Assembly: GCF_036323735.1 (NCBI RefSeq)
Contig: NC_086037.1
Coordinates: 58,358,002 to 58,422,001, forward strand
Direction: 5' to 3'
Length of the DNA stretch: 64,000 nt
Origin: Rattus norvegicus
Taxonomy: Eukaryota > Chordata > Mammalia > Rodentia > Muridae
This document shows, piece by piece, positions 23,405 to 34,825 of this stretch. The notes below the pieces were generated by a model. The model saw nothing but the letters and a program-made list of their open reading frames with translations, ran no database searches and was not told where the DNA came from. A program made the position numbers and the translations under genes. Every line of letters begins with the position of its first letter. Position 1 is the first letter of the stretch.

Positions 23405-24512
23405 AAAACTATTTATTGATGCTTTGTGAATTTCAAACTGTGTACCCTCATCTCACTTATCTCCTTGCCCCTCCATATCAACCCTCTACCCTTGTAACTT
23501 CCCCAGTTCAAAGAAAACAACAAAATTTTTTTTAAAAAAAAAAACCTTGCTAAAACACTTTTGCACAAACAACTTTACTTGTAAATGTTCACTGCAATGA
23601 GTCACTGGTGTGTTTCAAGGCCTCTGGCTTCTGCTTTACTGTCAGTACTGGATCTTCACTAGGACTCCTCTCAGATACCCTGTGTCATGGAGATCCTGCA
23701 GCTTTGGTTCTGCAGGACAAGCCCCTTCACGTGTTCCAGCAGGTCATAAATGGGATAGATGTTGGGGTGGGCCAACTCAAAGCCCTGGATCTGGGCCTGA
23801 GTGATACCTGAGTTGTTCTGCCTGCCAGCTCTCCTGTGCCCATGCCACAGGGCCAGCTCTTCCACTTTGCTCAAGCAAGGGGCAGAAGCAGTTCTCCTGT
23901 ACTCACATCACCGGGACCAGCTCTCCAGCACTGCCCTAGCAAGGGCTAGTTCACCCAAGTGATACAGCTAGTGAGGGGCCAGGCTAGCTCTCCTGTGCTC
24001 ACACCCTTCGTTACCAGCTCACTCATGCCTCTGCCACCAAGAGCAGCTCTCTGTGCTGCATAGGTGAGGTGTGGGGCCAGCTCTGCTCAGCCCTTGGACA
24101 TCAACACACCCCCAGGTGTCCCAGCCTGGTCCTGAGATATCTGCATGACCTTTGCTGGTCCCATGGGCCATGAACATCGACACAGACTGGTGCTGCAACA
24201 GGATCATGGATTCAGCATGGCTCTCAGTGGCAGCATGTGCTGTGACATCAGTAATGTCTCAGGTAGAAGTCCAGGCCACTCACTTACTTACAACTCTTAT
24301 CTCCAGTTCTGCCTCTCTTCATAGTGTGCAATCTAGTCAGCTTCTCTTTCTCCCCCATCTCTGCACCACACACTGGTTCTTGCATGTGCTGCACCAGCAA
24401 TACCATCTTCTTTTGAAAAGTAGGATGATTAAATAATCTTTGTCCAACCCAAATATTCCAAGGGAAATAAATCTCTGGCCAAAGGTAAACACAACATAAA
24501 AAAATTCAACAT

Positions 24513-24521
24513 AGAGTCATC

Positions 24522-24528
<7 letters not shown>
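24513..24528. repeat. Target-site duplication of ID element, left copy
   Basis: agagtcatccagttct here pairs with agagtcgtccagttct at 24629-24644 (15 of 16 identical). Confidence 0.92.
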
Positions 24529-24554
<26 letters not shown>

Positions 24555-24628
24555 TGAGCTGGGGACCAAACCCAGGGCCTTGCGCTTGCTAGGCAAGCGC
24601 TCTACCACTGAGCTAAATCCCCAACCCC
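24529..24628 (-). mobile_element. ID-type SINE, minus strand
   Basis: A run of about 27 T is followed by the reverse complement of the ID core: 'gagctggggaccaaacccag', 'ggccttgcgcttgctaggca', 'gctctaccactgagctaaat'. The 16-bp flanking duplications (24513-24528 and 24629-24644) have one mismatch. The core is close to the family consensus, so this is a fairly young insertion into the older repeat around it. Confidence 0.96.
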
Positions 24629-25270
24629 AGAGTCGTCCAGTTCTTATGGTTGAGCTGTCACCACAAACAACTAGAGAGATTAGTGGATAAGCCAAGGATG
24701 GGAAGTAAACAGAGTAGGACCTGTCTGGTAAGTTGATGGTTTCCACTCTGCAGGGAAGTTCTTCTTTCTGAGCTAGGATGCAGTTCTGGGAGCCACAGGA
24801 ACTCACACAATGGTGGGTTTTCTCAAAGGAGGAAGTCATAGGACCGCTGACCCTTGCGTTTGTTACCAGCTCTGTTGATGGACAGTGTAATACACAATTT
24901 CCCAAGGAGCAAAAATGTCAACTGTCTTCCTGTCTCCAGTTCTATCACTCTTCGTAGTGCATAAACCACTTGGCTTCTCTTCTTCTCCTGTTGCAGTTAA
25001 CCTCCAACCCCAATAAACCCGTGTAAAACAATCACACAGCTCAGTCATTATATTTGTAAGCTGCATGCCTAGGTTGGGCAGATTCACCACTGCACTACTC
25101 TATTCCCCAGCCATGAGATCCCTTGCTACTTGTGGCTTCAGGCCATGTGGTTCTGCTCCATCTTCCTTCAACCTCTTCTTCCTCTGTCCTTACCCTCCCC
25201 TTCCTCCACTCTCTAAGACTTCCGGCCCCACCTTTCCCTTCTACTGACCAATCACAGGCTCTAGCCTTAA

Positions 25271-25754
25271 TCTGACTGGTTAGAATAGAGAAGATTCACA
25301 TGAAATCACCTGAGTGAGTGATCCACAGGGTGGCCCTTCCTGAGGAAACAGAATGGACATCAGAATACAAAGGGCACAACACCCTCCTGCCTTTTCACTC
25401 CCTACTTGCTCACTTCTGCCTTGCCTAACCAGCAAAGGTCTCTATGCTTCCACCACATCTGCCCACATCCACGTTCTTACAATGAATCTATTGGTACACA
25501 GCCAAGGTGACACCTGGCTTCAAGAAACCTTATAATTTGAAAAATCTCCCTTACGAAAAGGAACAGAAAATTGTTCATATAAAAGTAGAATTGGATAGGA
25601 AGTCACAAATAACCTTAATTACATTGAATTGAGGGCTGATAACAAATCTCATGCCTCTGGAAGAATGTTTCAGCCCACCTACAGCCTCTTCCTGAGGCCC
25701 TACCTTCTGGACAGATGGCATTCCATGATCTTTCTAAAATGTTCATCTAAGAGT
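25271..25754. other. Unique sequence, nothing recognised
   Basis: No recognisable feature. Two small plus-strand frames (60 and 65 codons) are of chance length. Confidence 0.45.
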
Positions 25755-26340
25755 TTGAAAAATGCCAAGCGCTGGGAGACTGGGAAAGGAGACCATTTAC
25801 TCCCTGTTGGTAGCAATGCAATCTGACAAAACCACTATGAAAGCTAGTGTGGAGGTTTGTCAAATTGCTAGAAACAGGTCTACCAGATGACCCAGCTGTG
25901 CTGTTCCTGGTTATTTTCCAAAAGGACTTGCTGTCCTACTACAGAGACACCTGATTATCCATGTCACTACTATTCTATTAATAATAGCCAGGAACTGGAA
26001 AGAACCTAGATGTCCATCAACAGAATAATGGGTAATGAAAATGTGGCACATGTACACAATGGGCTATTATTCAGCTCTTCAGAAAAATGAAATTACAAAG
26101 TTCATAGGTAAATGAATAGAACTGGAAATAGTCGTGCTGAGAGATGTAAACAGAAAGACATATCGTGTATGTTCTATCTCATATGTGGGGGCTACCTGTG
26201 AGTCTTCAGATGTGTATGCTTAATTTTGGGACCCCATAGAAGTCAGGAAGAGAGCAAGAAGCCATATGAAGGAGAGAGTTCCAGTAACAGGGGCTGGAAC
26301 TTATGTTTTCAGTTCCTTAATAAAAATGACAAATCCTACA
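25755..26340 (+). mobile_element. Degraded L1 ORF2 3' end and 3' UTR, plus strand
   Basis: 'atagccaggaactggaaaga' followed by 'acctagatgtccatcaacag' is the nucleotide form of the L1 IARSWKEPRCPS block. 'tgggctattattcagctct' is the following EYYSA block. These are followed by 'aatagaactggaaatagtcg'. The frame is destroyed. The element ends near the AATAAA-like 'taataaaaatgac'. It belongs to an older L1 subfamily than the element at 14.4-20.4 kb. Confidence 0.85.
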
Positions 26341-27460
26341 AGACTCAGTGATGCTTTCTCTGTAGCCTGAAACATATCTTGGTTTGGAATTTCTTGAATT
26401 ACACTTGGGATCCATCATTACACTTAACGTCACGCACATCATGTAGTCAAGCTTGGAGTCACGATTGTATCCAGGTGCATGATTTAGAGCCCCCATGGAT
26501 CTGACTGACTGTCATCTGTCTGCATGGAACAAAAACTCAATAAATCTGTAGGACTTAATTTGAGCTAGATAACTGAAAAAATGATGTTACTTAGGTTTAG
26601 TCTTCTTAGACATGCCCAGTGTAGCCTTTGAATTGTTGTCAGAGAGTCACCAGGCTGCTCTGTCTCTGTGTGTTAAAAAATGTCTCTTTTTCCTTAAAAC
26701 CACAATGGTCATATGAAATGACCAGTTGTGGTTTTAGGAGACCTATTCTTTCACTCCAGAACTAATAACAAGTAAAAATTTGCTTAAAGGCTCTGATACA
26801 TACCCAGGTGATCAAGAATGCTGAGAGGAATTTGCAAATAAGTAAACCCAGCCTGTGGCCACAAAGCAACCATCAATCATATGGTACAAGACAAAATTCA
26901 TCTTTGGCTTTATGGGAAGTGATCAATTATATCACCGTAAAGTTTTTACAGTTTACAGAGGGACAAAATAGTTCAAGTCCAGGAAAAGAGCTGATAGCCT
27001 GGAAGGGTGTACAGGTAGCTGTCTATTGGGTTTTCTCATTTCAAAAATGTTTTACAATTTTTATTGCCAGCTTCTCTCTGATGGTTATAATAACATCAGA
27101 GATTCTTCTCAATCATGCAGTAAGCAGGTCTCACTAGGACTGACCTAGCTGATACCTACCTTCAACTGCCCTTTTCCACATCCATGAAAACATCAATTCA
27201 CAAACTTGATTTTGTTTGGAATATTTATTCTTACTTCCATTATTAGCAGCTTGCTTGTAGAATACTATCTGGGTCAAGTAAACCCATCATTTTTTTCCTT
27301 CTGGTAAATATTAATGAACTGTAGAAGTAATGGTGTTTCTTTCAAAGTATGTCTTTGTAAACAAGTTATTTGGGGCAGAGAGCAATGATTTACATCACCA
27401 TAGTGTAGTGTCACTGTGCTAACCAATTATGAGTATATACCAACTCCGCTATACCTGGGT
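26341..27460. other. Unique sequence, nothing recognised
   Basis: No recognisable repeat or gene. One 109-codon plus frame (26808-27137) lacks any domain or codon-bias signal that I can judge. Confidence 0.45.
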
Positions 27461-27461
27461 A

Positions 27462-27608
27462 AAGTTAGATATGGCCAATAGCACTGTGGATGACAGGCAC
27501 TTGCTGACAAGCCTGATGGCCTGGGTGATCCCTGGGGTCCACATGGTGACAGAAGACAAAGGATCCCACAGGTTTTCCTCTGGCCTCTACATGCCCTCAT
27601 GCACACCT

Positions 27609-27653
<45 letters not shown>

Positions 27654-27655
27654 AT
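27462..27655 (+). mobile_element. tRNA-derived SINE (B3/RSINE-like) with CA tail, plus strand
   Basis: 'ggcacttgctgacaagcctg', 'ccctggggtccacatggtga' and 'ttttcctctggcctctacat' match the tRNA-like head and body of a rodent SINE. It ends in (CA)n at 27610-27653. Confidence 0.75.
27610..27653. repeat. (CA)n microsatellite
   Basis: About 21 CA units with one AAA interruption, forming the SINE tail. Confidence 0.95.
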
Positions 27656-28555
27656 ACCTGTACAAATTTCCCCAAAGTTCTATACATCATACATATGACA
27701 GTCCATCTCTACCATGTAGTCCAAAACATATTTCAGCTTCTATCAACTCCACTGTTTATAACATTTTTTGGAGTCTTCTTTCTGAGAACACACTGATGTC
27801 GAGACCTGAGTAAGCAATGTTCACTCTGCTTCTACAAGTGTGTCAACATAAAGACAGACCCAAAATTTGAAGGAAAACAATAAACCCAAAAGGTATGTGG
27901 CATCACAGTGGAAAACTTTTTAAATATCCAACCAGAGTGATACCATTTTTGAAAAAAAAAAGTTGATTCATTAATTACACATGCTGTCGTGAAGTTATTT
28001 TTAAAATGCCACTTTGGAAACAGTGCTTCTGAGAAGAAAAAAAAGTATCTGACCCATTAAAACGAAATAGAACATAAAAGATTTATACTTTCTAAAAAAT
28101 ATATAATCATTGGAACGAGCCCTGAACGGTAATGATGCATATTGAAAAGTATTGGATTACAGGACACATTTTCTATTTTTGACATTTCTTTTGTGTTCCA
28201 TCAGTGACATTTTTCAAAAGGGAAGGAAGAAAGAAGGATATGGCATTCTATACCATCTCTTCAGTCGCCTGTGGTTTGGGTACTTGTAATTGAGTAAAGT
28301 AAAGCCTTTCATTAGGTTTTTGTTCTGCAAACAGACGTCTGATGTCCTTCTCCTGATGTGATTTTTCATTACAGCTATTTTCAAAGTGCTCGAATTGAGA
28401 TTAGTTCCCTAATAAGAGTGACTTGTTCTTTTAGTCTCCAGTACAGCTTGTATGTGGCCTGGAATGCAGGATCCATTGAAGCGCTAAGCCACCTTGACCT
28501 TGACACTCTCAGAAGGGGATGACCTAGATGTCAGTGATAACAACACTAAAATTAA
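27656..28555. other. Unique sequence, nothing recognised
   Basis: AT-rich unique sequence with no recognised repeat or gene. The block at about 28100-28450 looks unlike local repeat debris and could be conserved, but this is only an impression. Confidence 0.4.
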
Positions 28556-28560
28556 GATGC

Positions 28561-28983
28561 TGTGACAGCTAATCTCGGCTGTCAGTTGGACTGCATCTGG
28601 AACCAACTGAAACACAAGCTACTGAACACTGCCGTGAGAGACTTTTGTGATCATATTGTCTGAAGTGGGAGGACCTACCTGGGAGGCACTTACCAGAGGC
28701 AGCCCAAAGAAAGGACACAGGGAGTCTTTGTTGTCTTTGTGTCTCCGCAATCACTGGCAAATTTGCTTATGTCTGTCAAGGTAGCACCTCACTAGTGTTA
28801 TAACTTAGTTCTTCAGGCCTCCAGTATTCCTCAGGAATCCAGTACCAGATTGGGACTACTGAACCATCCAGCATCATGAACTGAACAACTACTGGATTCT
28901 CTATGTCGGCTGTAAGACAGCCATTGTTGGACTACACAGACCTTAGACATAAGCCAATATAATAAATATCTTTTTAATATATA

Positions 28984-29019
<36 letters not shown>

Positions 29020-29055
29020 CCAGATTTGTTCCTTTTGAGAAAGCTGACTAATTCA
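28561..29055 (+). mobile_element. Rodent LTR-like repeat with internal TA microsatellite, plus strand
   Basis: 'gctaatctcggctgtcagtt' with 'ggactgcatctggaacca', 'ctgaacaactactggattct' and 'gacagccattgttggact' follows a common rodent dispersed repeat. 'aatataataaatatc' carries a polyadenylation-type AATAAA. A (TA)n tract (28988-29016) interrupts the element. The end 'gagaaagctgactaattca' matches the usual 'gagaaccctgactaa' terminus. Clean target duplications were not found. Confidence 0.6.
28988..29016. repeat. (TA)n microsatellite
   Basis: About 14 TA units, inside the LTR-like repeat, immediately after its AATAAA. Confidence 0.95.
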
Positions 29056-30605
29056 GGAGTCTTGAGTCCTCTTTCCCTCCAAATAAGACCTTAGTAGCTG
29101 GATAAGGCTAAACTCTAAAAGGCTGTGGGTGTGAGCTTATTAAGTAGAAGTCAATCATACCCACTTAGCTTATTTCATGGAAGCTGGCAGGAACCAGGAA
29201 ACAAACTCTTGGACAATTCTGTGTTCTCATTAAACTCAGTTTTGTAGAAAACATCCCACTGGTTACATGACGCTTGGTTGCAAAAGGAACACCCCCTGAA
29301 ATTTTTCCGGTGGTTTTCAAAATGTTTACAAATCCTCCTCCTACCTCCTTTCAAACTTCCAATTAAAACCTAAGCCATGCTTTTCAGCCCACACACCAAG
29401 GTGCCTGGAATCTGTACTCCTTGCTTCCTATGCTAGACGTACTATGTGAGTATTGGGTGCATAAGATGTTATTTGAGCTCGAAGACTCATGCACCAGGAG
29501 GTGGGCTTATACCTCAGAGGCGGTTAGAAATTTTCATTGGCTCAGATGCTAAGACACAGATGATGTCACATACCGCAAGGGTGTGAACAAACTCATTATT
29601 CACGTAATAAAGTGCAGAGCTGAATAGACTCCCAAGCAAATCTCGAATTCTTTGGGTAATCAGAGAGGTATTTCTGACGGAGAACATTGGTATTAGTAAT
29701 GAGCAGTGGCACTTGAGATGCAAAGGGGGTGGGGGGAGCTAGATGCCATCACTTTTTAAGGCATAGGAGCCAAAGAAGGATACAGAGTGAGAGGATTTTT
29801 GCATTGGTGTCTTTGTATGGGATCAGGGGAGGGAAGAGCAAGTGTAGTGTATCCATAATATCTCAATGCTGCTTATTTGAAAATATATCATGGTCACAAT
29901 CACGTACAACAATATCAAATGGTTGGCACAAAAAAGTAGGCTGTGGCCCCATTCTCCAAAAGCCCACGCTCCCTCAGTAGAGGCAATAACAAGGGCGAGC
30001 TTCCCATGTTTCCAAAACCTGAATTGCTTTGCTGCGAGCCTAGCGGCTCGCTCACCACCTAATCTTTCAAAAGGATTTACCTATCAAGAAGTCTATTTCC
30101 CAGCTCCAAAACCCACAGAGCCCGAACTGCCCCCCAAAGTAAATTAAGTAGCTGAGGGATGGAACAGAATAACCCATGGCTCTCGGGCTCGGTCCCAGTC
30201 AGATTTTACAAGTTGAGTGATTTATTGTCTGCTCTTGGGCACCCCACCCCTCCTGAAGGCTTCTGTTCCTTTCATCAGGTCCTTGGCTCCAGAAAGCCAT
30301 CTGCCTACCTACACAGCTCTGAAAATTGCCTTATCTTGTAGACAAGCAGCAGCCGACTGGGACACAGCTAAGACTTTAAGAGAGACTTAGGGAAAAAGTA
30401 TGTCTCCTCCTTCATTTCGGGGGGGGAGGGTAGTTTCCAGGAGACAGAATGGTTCCCCAATGAGTCCATTTTCTTCCTTCCATCTGTAACAAAAGCCTCC
30501 TGTAGGGAAATCATTTTGACAAGATGGCACTCTTCTATGAAATATCTCACAGAGTCAATTGCTACTTTATAATCCTTTAAAGTAGAAAATGCTATTGTAT
30601 TTCTT
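29056..30605. other. Unique sequence, nothing recognised
   Basis: About 1.5 kb without a recognised repeat or coding region. Frames of 60-85 codons overlap each other, and none shows a known domain. Confidence 0.45.
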
Positions 30606-30830
30606 AAAAACTTATTTATTTTATTTTTATGTATGTGTATAATTGTGTGTGTGTGGATATGTGCATGTGGGTACCTACAGAGGTCAGAGGAGGATGTCAT
30701 ATATCTTAGAACTGGAGCTGGGGCTACAGATGGTTGTGAGCCACCCAACGTGGGTGCTGAAACTGAATTCAAGTCTTCTGCAAGAGCAGCAAATATTCTC
30801 AGCTGCTGGGCCATCTCTCTGGCTCCTAAA
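30606..30830 (-). mobile_element. B3-type SINE, minus strand
   Basis: 'cagaggtcagaggaggatgt', 'tacagatggttgtgagccac', 'tctgcaagagcagcaaatat' and 'gctgggccatctctctggct' are the reverse-complement B3 landmarks in order. A T/A/G-rich tail lies on the left. Confidence 0.85.
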
Positions 30831-30921
30831 AGCATGATTATTTTTTAAATTATAATTAGATGACATATCAATATGAATTATAGAAAATTGGGGAAATTTT
30901 TAAATAAACAGAAATAATATT

Positions 30922-31075
30922 AAACCCAGCTGCGATGGCTCATGCCTATAATCTCAAAACGTGAGAGGCAGGTGGATATCTATAAGTAAGAAACCATCAT
31001 GAACTCCATGGGGGGATTCCACAGCAGCCTGGGGTATAGAAGGAGCGAATGAACAAAAAGAAAAAGAACACCAAA
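30922..31075 (+). mobile_element. B1-like SINE fragment, plus strand
   Basis: 'cagctgcgatggctcatgcc', 'tataatctcaaaacgtgaga' and 'ggcaggtggatatctataag' resemble the left half of a B1-type element. The right half is poorly preserved, and the A-rich sequence near 31060 may be its tail. Confidence 0.5.
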
Positions 31076-31669
31076 CAAAGAAAAAGACAAGCAAGAATAA
31101 TTTAAAAATGAGCATTAAAATCACAGCTCTGCGGCAATTCATGGACAGTCTCTGTTCATATCAGCCGAGTGCTAGTCTATCTAAACATGCTGTAATTTTT
31201 CTTGAGACTTATGGAAATTTCCCCCCACTGTAGTAAATTTCCTTCAGACCCAAATCAAAAGAGGTAACTCATTAAAGTGGGCTCTCTGTGTCTCTGTCCC
31301 CAAGCAGGGAGCCAGCTGTTTTAGCAGGTGTGGGAATGAAGTGCAGTTTCATACAGCAGGTGTTTAATAATCTTCTCCTTGTAACTTCTGTATCCTCCAG
31401 CGGTGCTCCCAGCCACACAAACTTCTGAGAGCCCACTCGGTGGAAGTTAAAGATTAAGCAAGAATGATTTACACCCGTGAGAAAGATTGTTTCCTTTAAA
31501 ACTCTTTCTCTAAAGTTGGGTTAAGATGCATTTGCTTGGGCATGCAGTTGGCTCAGCACTAAGGCTGGTCTAAAGCAAGAAGGTAACGATGAAGACTTAT
31601 CCATGCCTATTTTGTTTGATGTCAGGCTGACTCCCATTTCACCAGCGAAGAAATTGTGTAGCTACAGTA
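31076..31669. other. Unique sequence, nothing recognised
   Basis: No repeat or gene recognised. Confidence 0.45.
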
Positions 31670-31685
31670 CACGCGTGCGTGCGTG

Positions 31686-31746
<61 letters not shown>
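31670..31746. repeat. Compound CGTG/CG/CA/GA microsatellite
   Basis: An acgcgtgcgtgcgtgcgcgc block passes into about 17 CA units and then about 12 GA units. The left part alternates purine and pyrimidine with CG steps, the composition most favourable for Z-DNA. The GA part is pure polypurine. Confidence 0.95.
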
Positions 31747-31826
31747 GTTGAAATCTAAAAATGGAGTGATGCACACAAAGCCTAAGATACCTTCCAGTTT
31801 CATACTAGATTTGCACCTTTTTACAT

Positions 31827-32068
31827 TATAATTTATTTTTATTTATACGTCTGACTGTGTACCTGTATGAGTAGCTGCCACGTGCATACAGGTCATTGGA
31901 GTGGCCAGACGGGGGCGTCTGATTATCCTGGAACTAGAGTTACAGGGTTGTGAGGGTGATGGGAACCAAAGATGGGCTCTGGGAGCTGGATGTGGGTGGT
32001 GGGAACAAAATTCAGGTCCCCTGAAGAGCAGCAAGTGCTCTTGACCAGTGGACTTGCCCTCCGGCCCC
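31827..32068 (-). mobile_element. B3-type SINE, minus strand
   Basis: 'aactagagttacagggttgt', 'cccctgaagagcagcaagtg' and 'ctcttgaccagtgga' are reverse-complement B3 landmarks. The left end holds the 'attataatttatttttattt' tail. Confidence 0.75.
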
Positions 32069-32106
32069 TCGATTTTACACTCTTGTACCTCATCATTTAA
32101 AGTTTC

Positions 32107-32302
32107 TTTCATTATTTTTATAATTATGTATGTACCTGAATAGACGAGTGTGGGTTTGTGCAAATGACTCCAGGAAGCACAGATACCAGAATAGGGTGTC
32201 GAAATCCCAGGATTTGGAGGTATGGATGGCTAAGGGCTGAACTAAATCCCCTGCAAGAGCAGCAAGTGCTTTTAGCTATGGAGCCATCACTCCAGCCCTC
32301 CG
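32107..32302 (-). mobile_element. B3-type SINE, minus strand
   Basis: 'ccctgcaagagcagcaagtg', 'cttttagctatggagcca' and 'tcactccagccct' mark a reverse-complement B3 head. The body is diverged. It lies about 40 bp from another minus-strand B3. Confidence 0.7.
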
Positions 32303-33604
32303 ACCTTTATAAGAAGTGTTTCTTGACAGAATAATGATGGACAATGTAGCATATTTATCATTGTGTTAACTGATGTCACTTATTGTCCCAATACACTTGG
32401 GACAATGAAGGAGTGGTCATGAAGTGTGGATCACCAGAGGGAATTCCAGTTGCTTGGCCAGCCTAGAACACAGCCCTAAATGAGTTGTTTCCTTATGCTT
32501 ACAAGTGAGTGAATTTGTCGTTTTGTATTGGTACACAGTAGCGTGCTGGCATCTTTTCCAAAGCGACATTGATATTACTGAACATAAGGCGAAAAGCAAA
32601 TGTATCTTCTAGCAAGAACAGTAAATATGAGAAAGGAATTTTGTAAAGGCACTTAAAATGTAACAACATGAGGAATGACATTTTTCTCCTCTAAAAACAG
32701 ATATTACTCGGGATCTCAAGAAAGGGACACATTTTTTTCTTCATATACCTACTGCATACATACATAACTCTTACATACATGCAACTGTTTCATAGTTGAT
32801 GCTGTGTTGAGAAACTTAAGTGTTAGTAAACATTCCTACAAATATAAAACTACTTTTTTAATTTGTCTTATATTCCATTTTGGCTCAAGTCTAAGTAAGG
32901 ATCTAGAATGATTTGAGAGGAAATTAAAGGTCCAAAAATCTGCAATTAAATAGTTCACTCGAGTAATGGAAGATTTGTTTAAGGTGGTTTTGTTCGTTTG
33001 TTCGTTCGTTTGTTTGTTTGTTTGTTTGTTTTGTTTTTAAAGTAACAGGTATAGCACCTGGGATTTCACACCTAAATCCATTGACCAGGTAATTTGAAAG
33101 GGTGACAGGCCTTCCTAGCCAGATAAAAGATTGTGTAATTAATTATCCAAAGACGAATCTCTGAACCAAAGGTCTATTAACTCCATTCACATATTTTCTC
33201 TATTCATGGCTTAAGGCTGAAATCTAAAGGGCATTTTTTGATAACTATCAGAGTGTTGATACACATATGAGTTTGTAGCTTTAATAGCTAAGCTTTTTAT
33301 TTAGATTGGCTTCCGTTAATCCATTTTATCATTTAGATCCAGAATGTGGCTCAAGACTCACATATTAAAGACTTGGTCGCAAGAGGGTGGTACTGCCGAG
33401 GTGTGGCTGGATCACGGCATTGATAACCTCACTAATAGATAAATCCATTCATAAGCAAAATGATCCATTAAGATTGGACATCTACCTGCTATTTTAGTTT
33501 ACTCAAGGGACATAGTATCAAACTGCTAGCTAAATAAGGAGTCCCTTGGGCTAGTACAAGTCTCACCCCTCATCAGAGACATTCTTTAGGTATCTTGGTT
33601 TGTT
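32303..33604. other. Mostly unique sequence
   Basis: Apart from the TTTG tract I recognise nothing. The stretch 33340-33440 has a vaguely LTR-like wording ('cttggtcgcaagagggtggt') that I cannot support further. Confidence 0.4.
32988..33036. repeat. (TTTG)n microsatellite with TTCG variants
   Basis: About eleven tetramers; the first few carry C (ttcg), the rest are tttg. This looks like the expanded tail of a minus-strand retroelement, but the parent is not recognisable. Confidence 0.9.
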
Positions 33605-33749
33605 TTGCGTTTGAGACAAGGTTTCTCTGTGTAGCCCTGGCTGTCCTGAAACTCACTCTGTAGACCAGACTGGCTTTGTACTCAGAGATCTGACTGCCTC
33701 TGCCTCCTGAGTGCTTGAATTAAAGGTGTTCGCCACCACCCCCTGGCCA
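33605..33749 (-). mobile_element. B1 SINE, minus strand
   Basis: 'tgagacaaggtttctctgtg', 'tagccctggctgtcctgaaa', 'tagaccagactggctttgta' and 'aaaggtgttcgccaccaccc' give an almost full-length reverse-complement B1. Confidence 0.93.
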
Positions 33750-33819
33750 GAGAAGCCTCCTTAGGCAGCAGATGATCAAAAACTTACAACCAACTGGTCA
33801 AAGCGTAGAAAGCATGGGA

Positions 33820-33827
33820 CTGCAGAG
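33820..33827. repeat. Target-site duplication of hAT element, left copy
   Basis: ctgcagag here pairs with ctggagcg at 34053-34060 (6 of 8 identical), the 8-bp length expected for hAT transposons. Confidence 0.65.
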
Positions 33828-34052
33828 CAGTGGCTCTCAACCTTCCCATTGCTGTGACCCTTTAGCACAGGTCCTAGTGTTTGGGTGACATCCCAAACAT
33901 GAAATTATTTCCCTTGCTACTTCATGACTGCCATTTTGCTACTGTTAGGAATCGTTCGGTAATATACACATCTGTGCTTCTCGGTGGTCTTAGGTGACAG
34001 GTCACGTGACACGCTCCCAGTGGGGTCGGGACCCACAGGTTGAGAACCACTG
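33828..34052. mobile_element. Non-autonomous hAT-Charlie DNA transposon, URR1-type
   Basis: The ends are inverted repeats: CAGTGGCTCTCAACC on the left and the complement of GGTTGAGAACCACTG on the right, differing at one position. The interior reads 'cattgctgtgaccctttag', 'ttgctacttcatgactgcca' and 'gtggggtcgggacccacagg', as in the rodent URR1 group. At 225 bp it has no room for a transposase and would have been mobilised in trans. 8-bp flanks with two mismatches support the boundaries. Confidence 0.88.
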
Positions 34053-34060
34053 CTGGAGCG

Positions 34061-34825
34061 CATGCCACATTAAATGGAACTTCTAAACCATGGCTCTGTT
34101 ATGAATCAGCATCCACAAATGCAGAAGCACAGCAGAATCCAATATGCATTGCATGTGTGAGTCCACTTTTGTTAACGTGGCTAGTTCTCGTGTCTGCCTT
34201 TGATCAAGTTTTCATGCCTTCTGAAACATAAGAGCAGCATAACTTCAAACACTGGGAAACCTCTGTTTTATAAAACATCAAGATTTTTTTTTTGCCCATT
34301 TATACCTACATTAATCTACATTCTGTGAAAAATCATATTTTACATTTATGAGTGTCTCATTCAGTCTATGCGACAACACTGTAAGGTAGAGATTATTATG
34401 AGAGAAGAAATAGCACCCAGGAAAGTTATTTAATATCAACAAGCGTTTAGGTGGCCACAAAATGCAGACGTAATGCCAACAAGCATCTTTTAAAATGACA
34501 ACAAGGAACGAAGGCTTGGCTTCGGGGTTACACCGCCATCAGAGCAGTCCCAGAGAAACCATGGAGGAATGTTCTCGCTTTGGTTCTGTATGTATCACAG
34601 GAAGAACGTGATAAACCAAGTAGAGGATTTTCTTAAGCAGGACCTGACACCAAGCTCTGTGGTCATATGCCTGTGCATACTGTGTTTCACTTGAGCACCG
34701 TGCTCAATCAGTTGAATGAAGACTGAGTGAAGCCCCATTCTATGGGATGAATGACAGAGAGGAAGTTTCCCCAGGGGAAGATGAGCGATGTGGGAAGAAA
34801 GCAACAGCAGTGCATTAAATGATAA
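34061..34825. other. Unique sequence, nothing recognised
   Basis: No repeat or gene recognised. The 151-codon minus frame that begins in the neighbouring CA array extends in here and is not a gene. Confidence 0.45.

Larger units (their letters stand above)
23405..25270 (-). mobile_element. Unassigned high-copy rodent repeat, minus strand, split by an ID element
   Basis: Read on the minus strand, the element appears to end in 'aataaatag' at about 23405. Upstream lies a degenerate array of 'ggccagctctcctgtgctca'-like words (23820-24090). A 67-codon minus frame (23671-23874) contains the segment FELAHPNIYPIYDLLEHVKG. Two diverged copies of a 'ctccagttctgcctctcttc' block (24300 and 24932) hint at internal or terminal repetition. 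I recognise the text as a common rodent dispersed repeat but cannot place it in a family. The outer limits are approximate. Confidence 0.5.
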
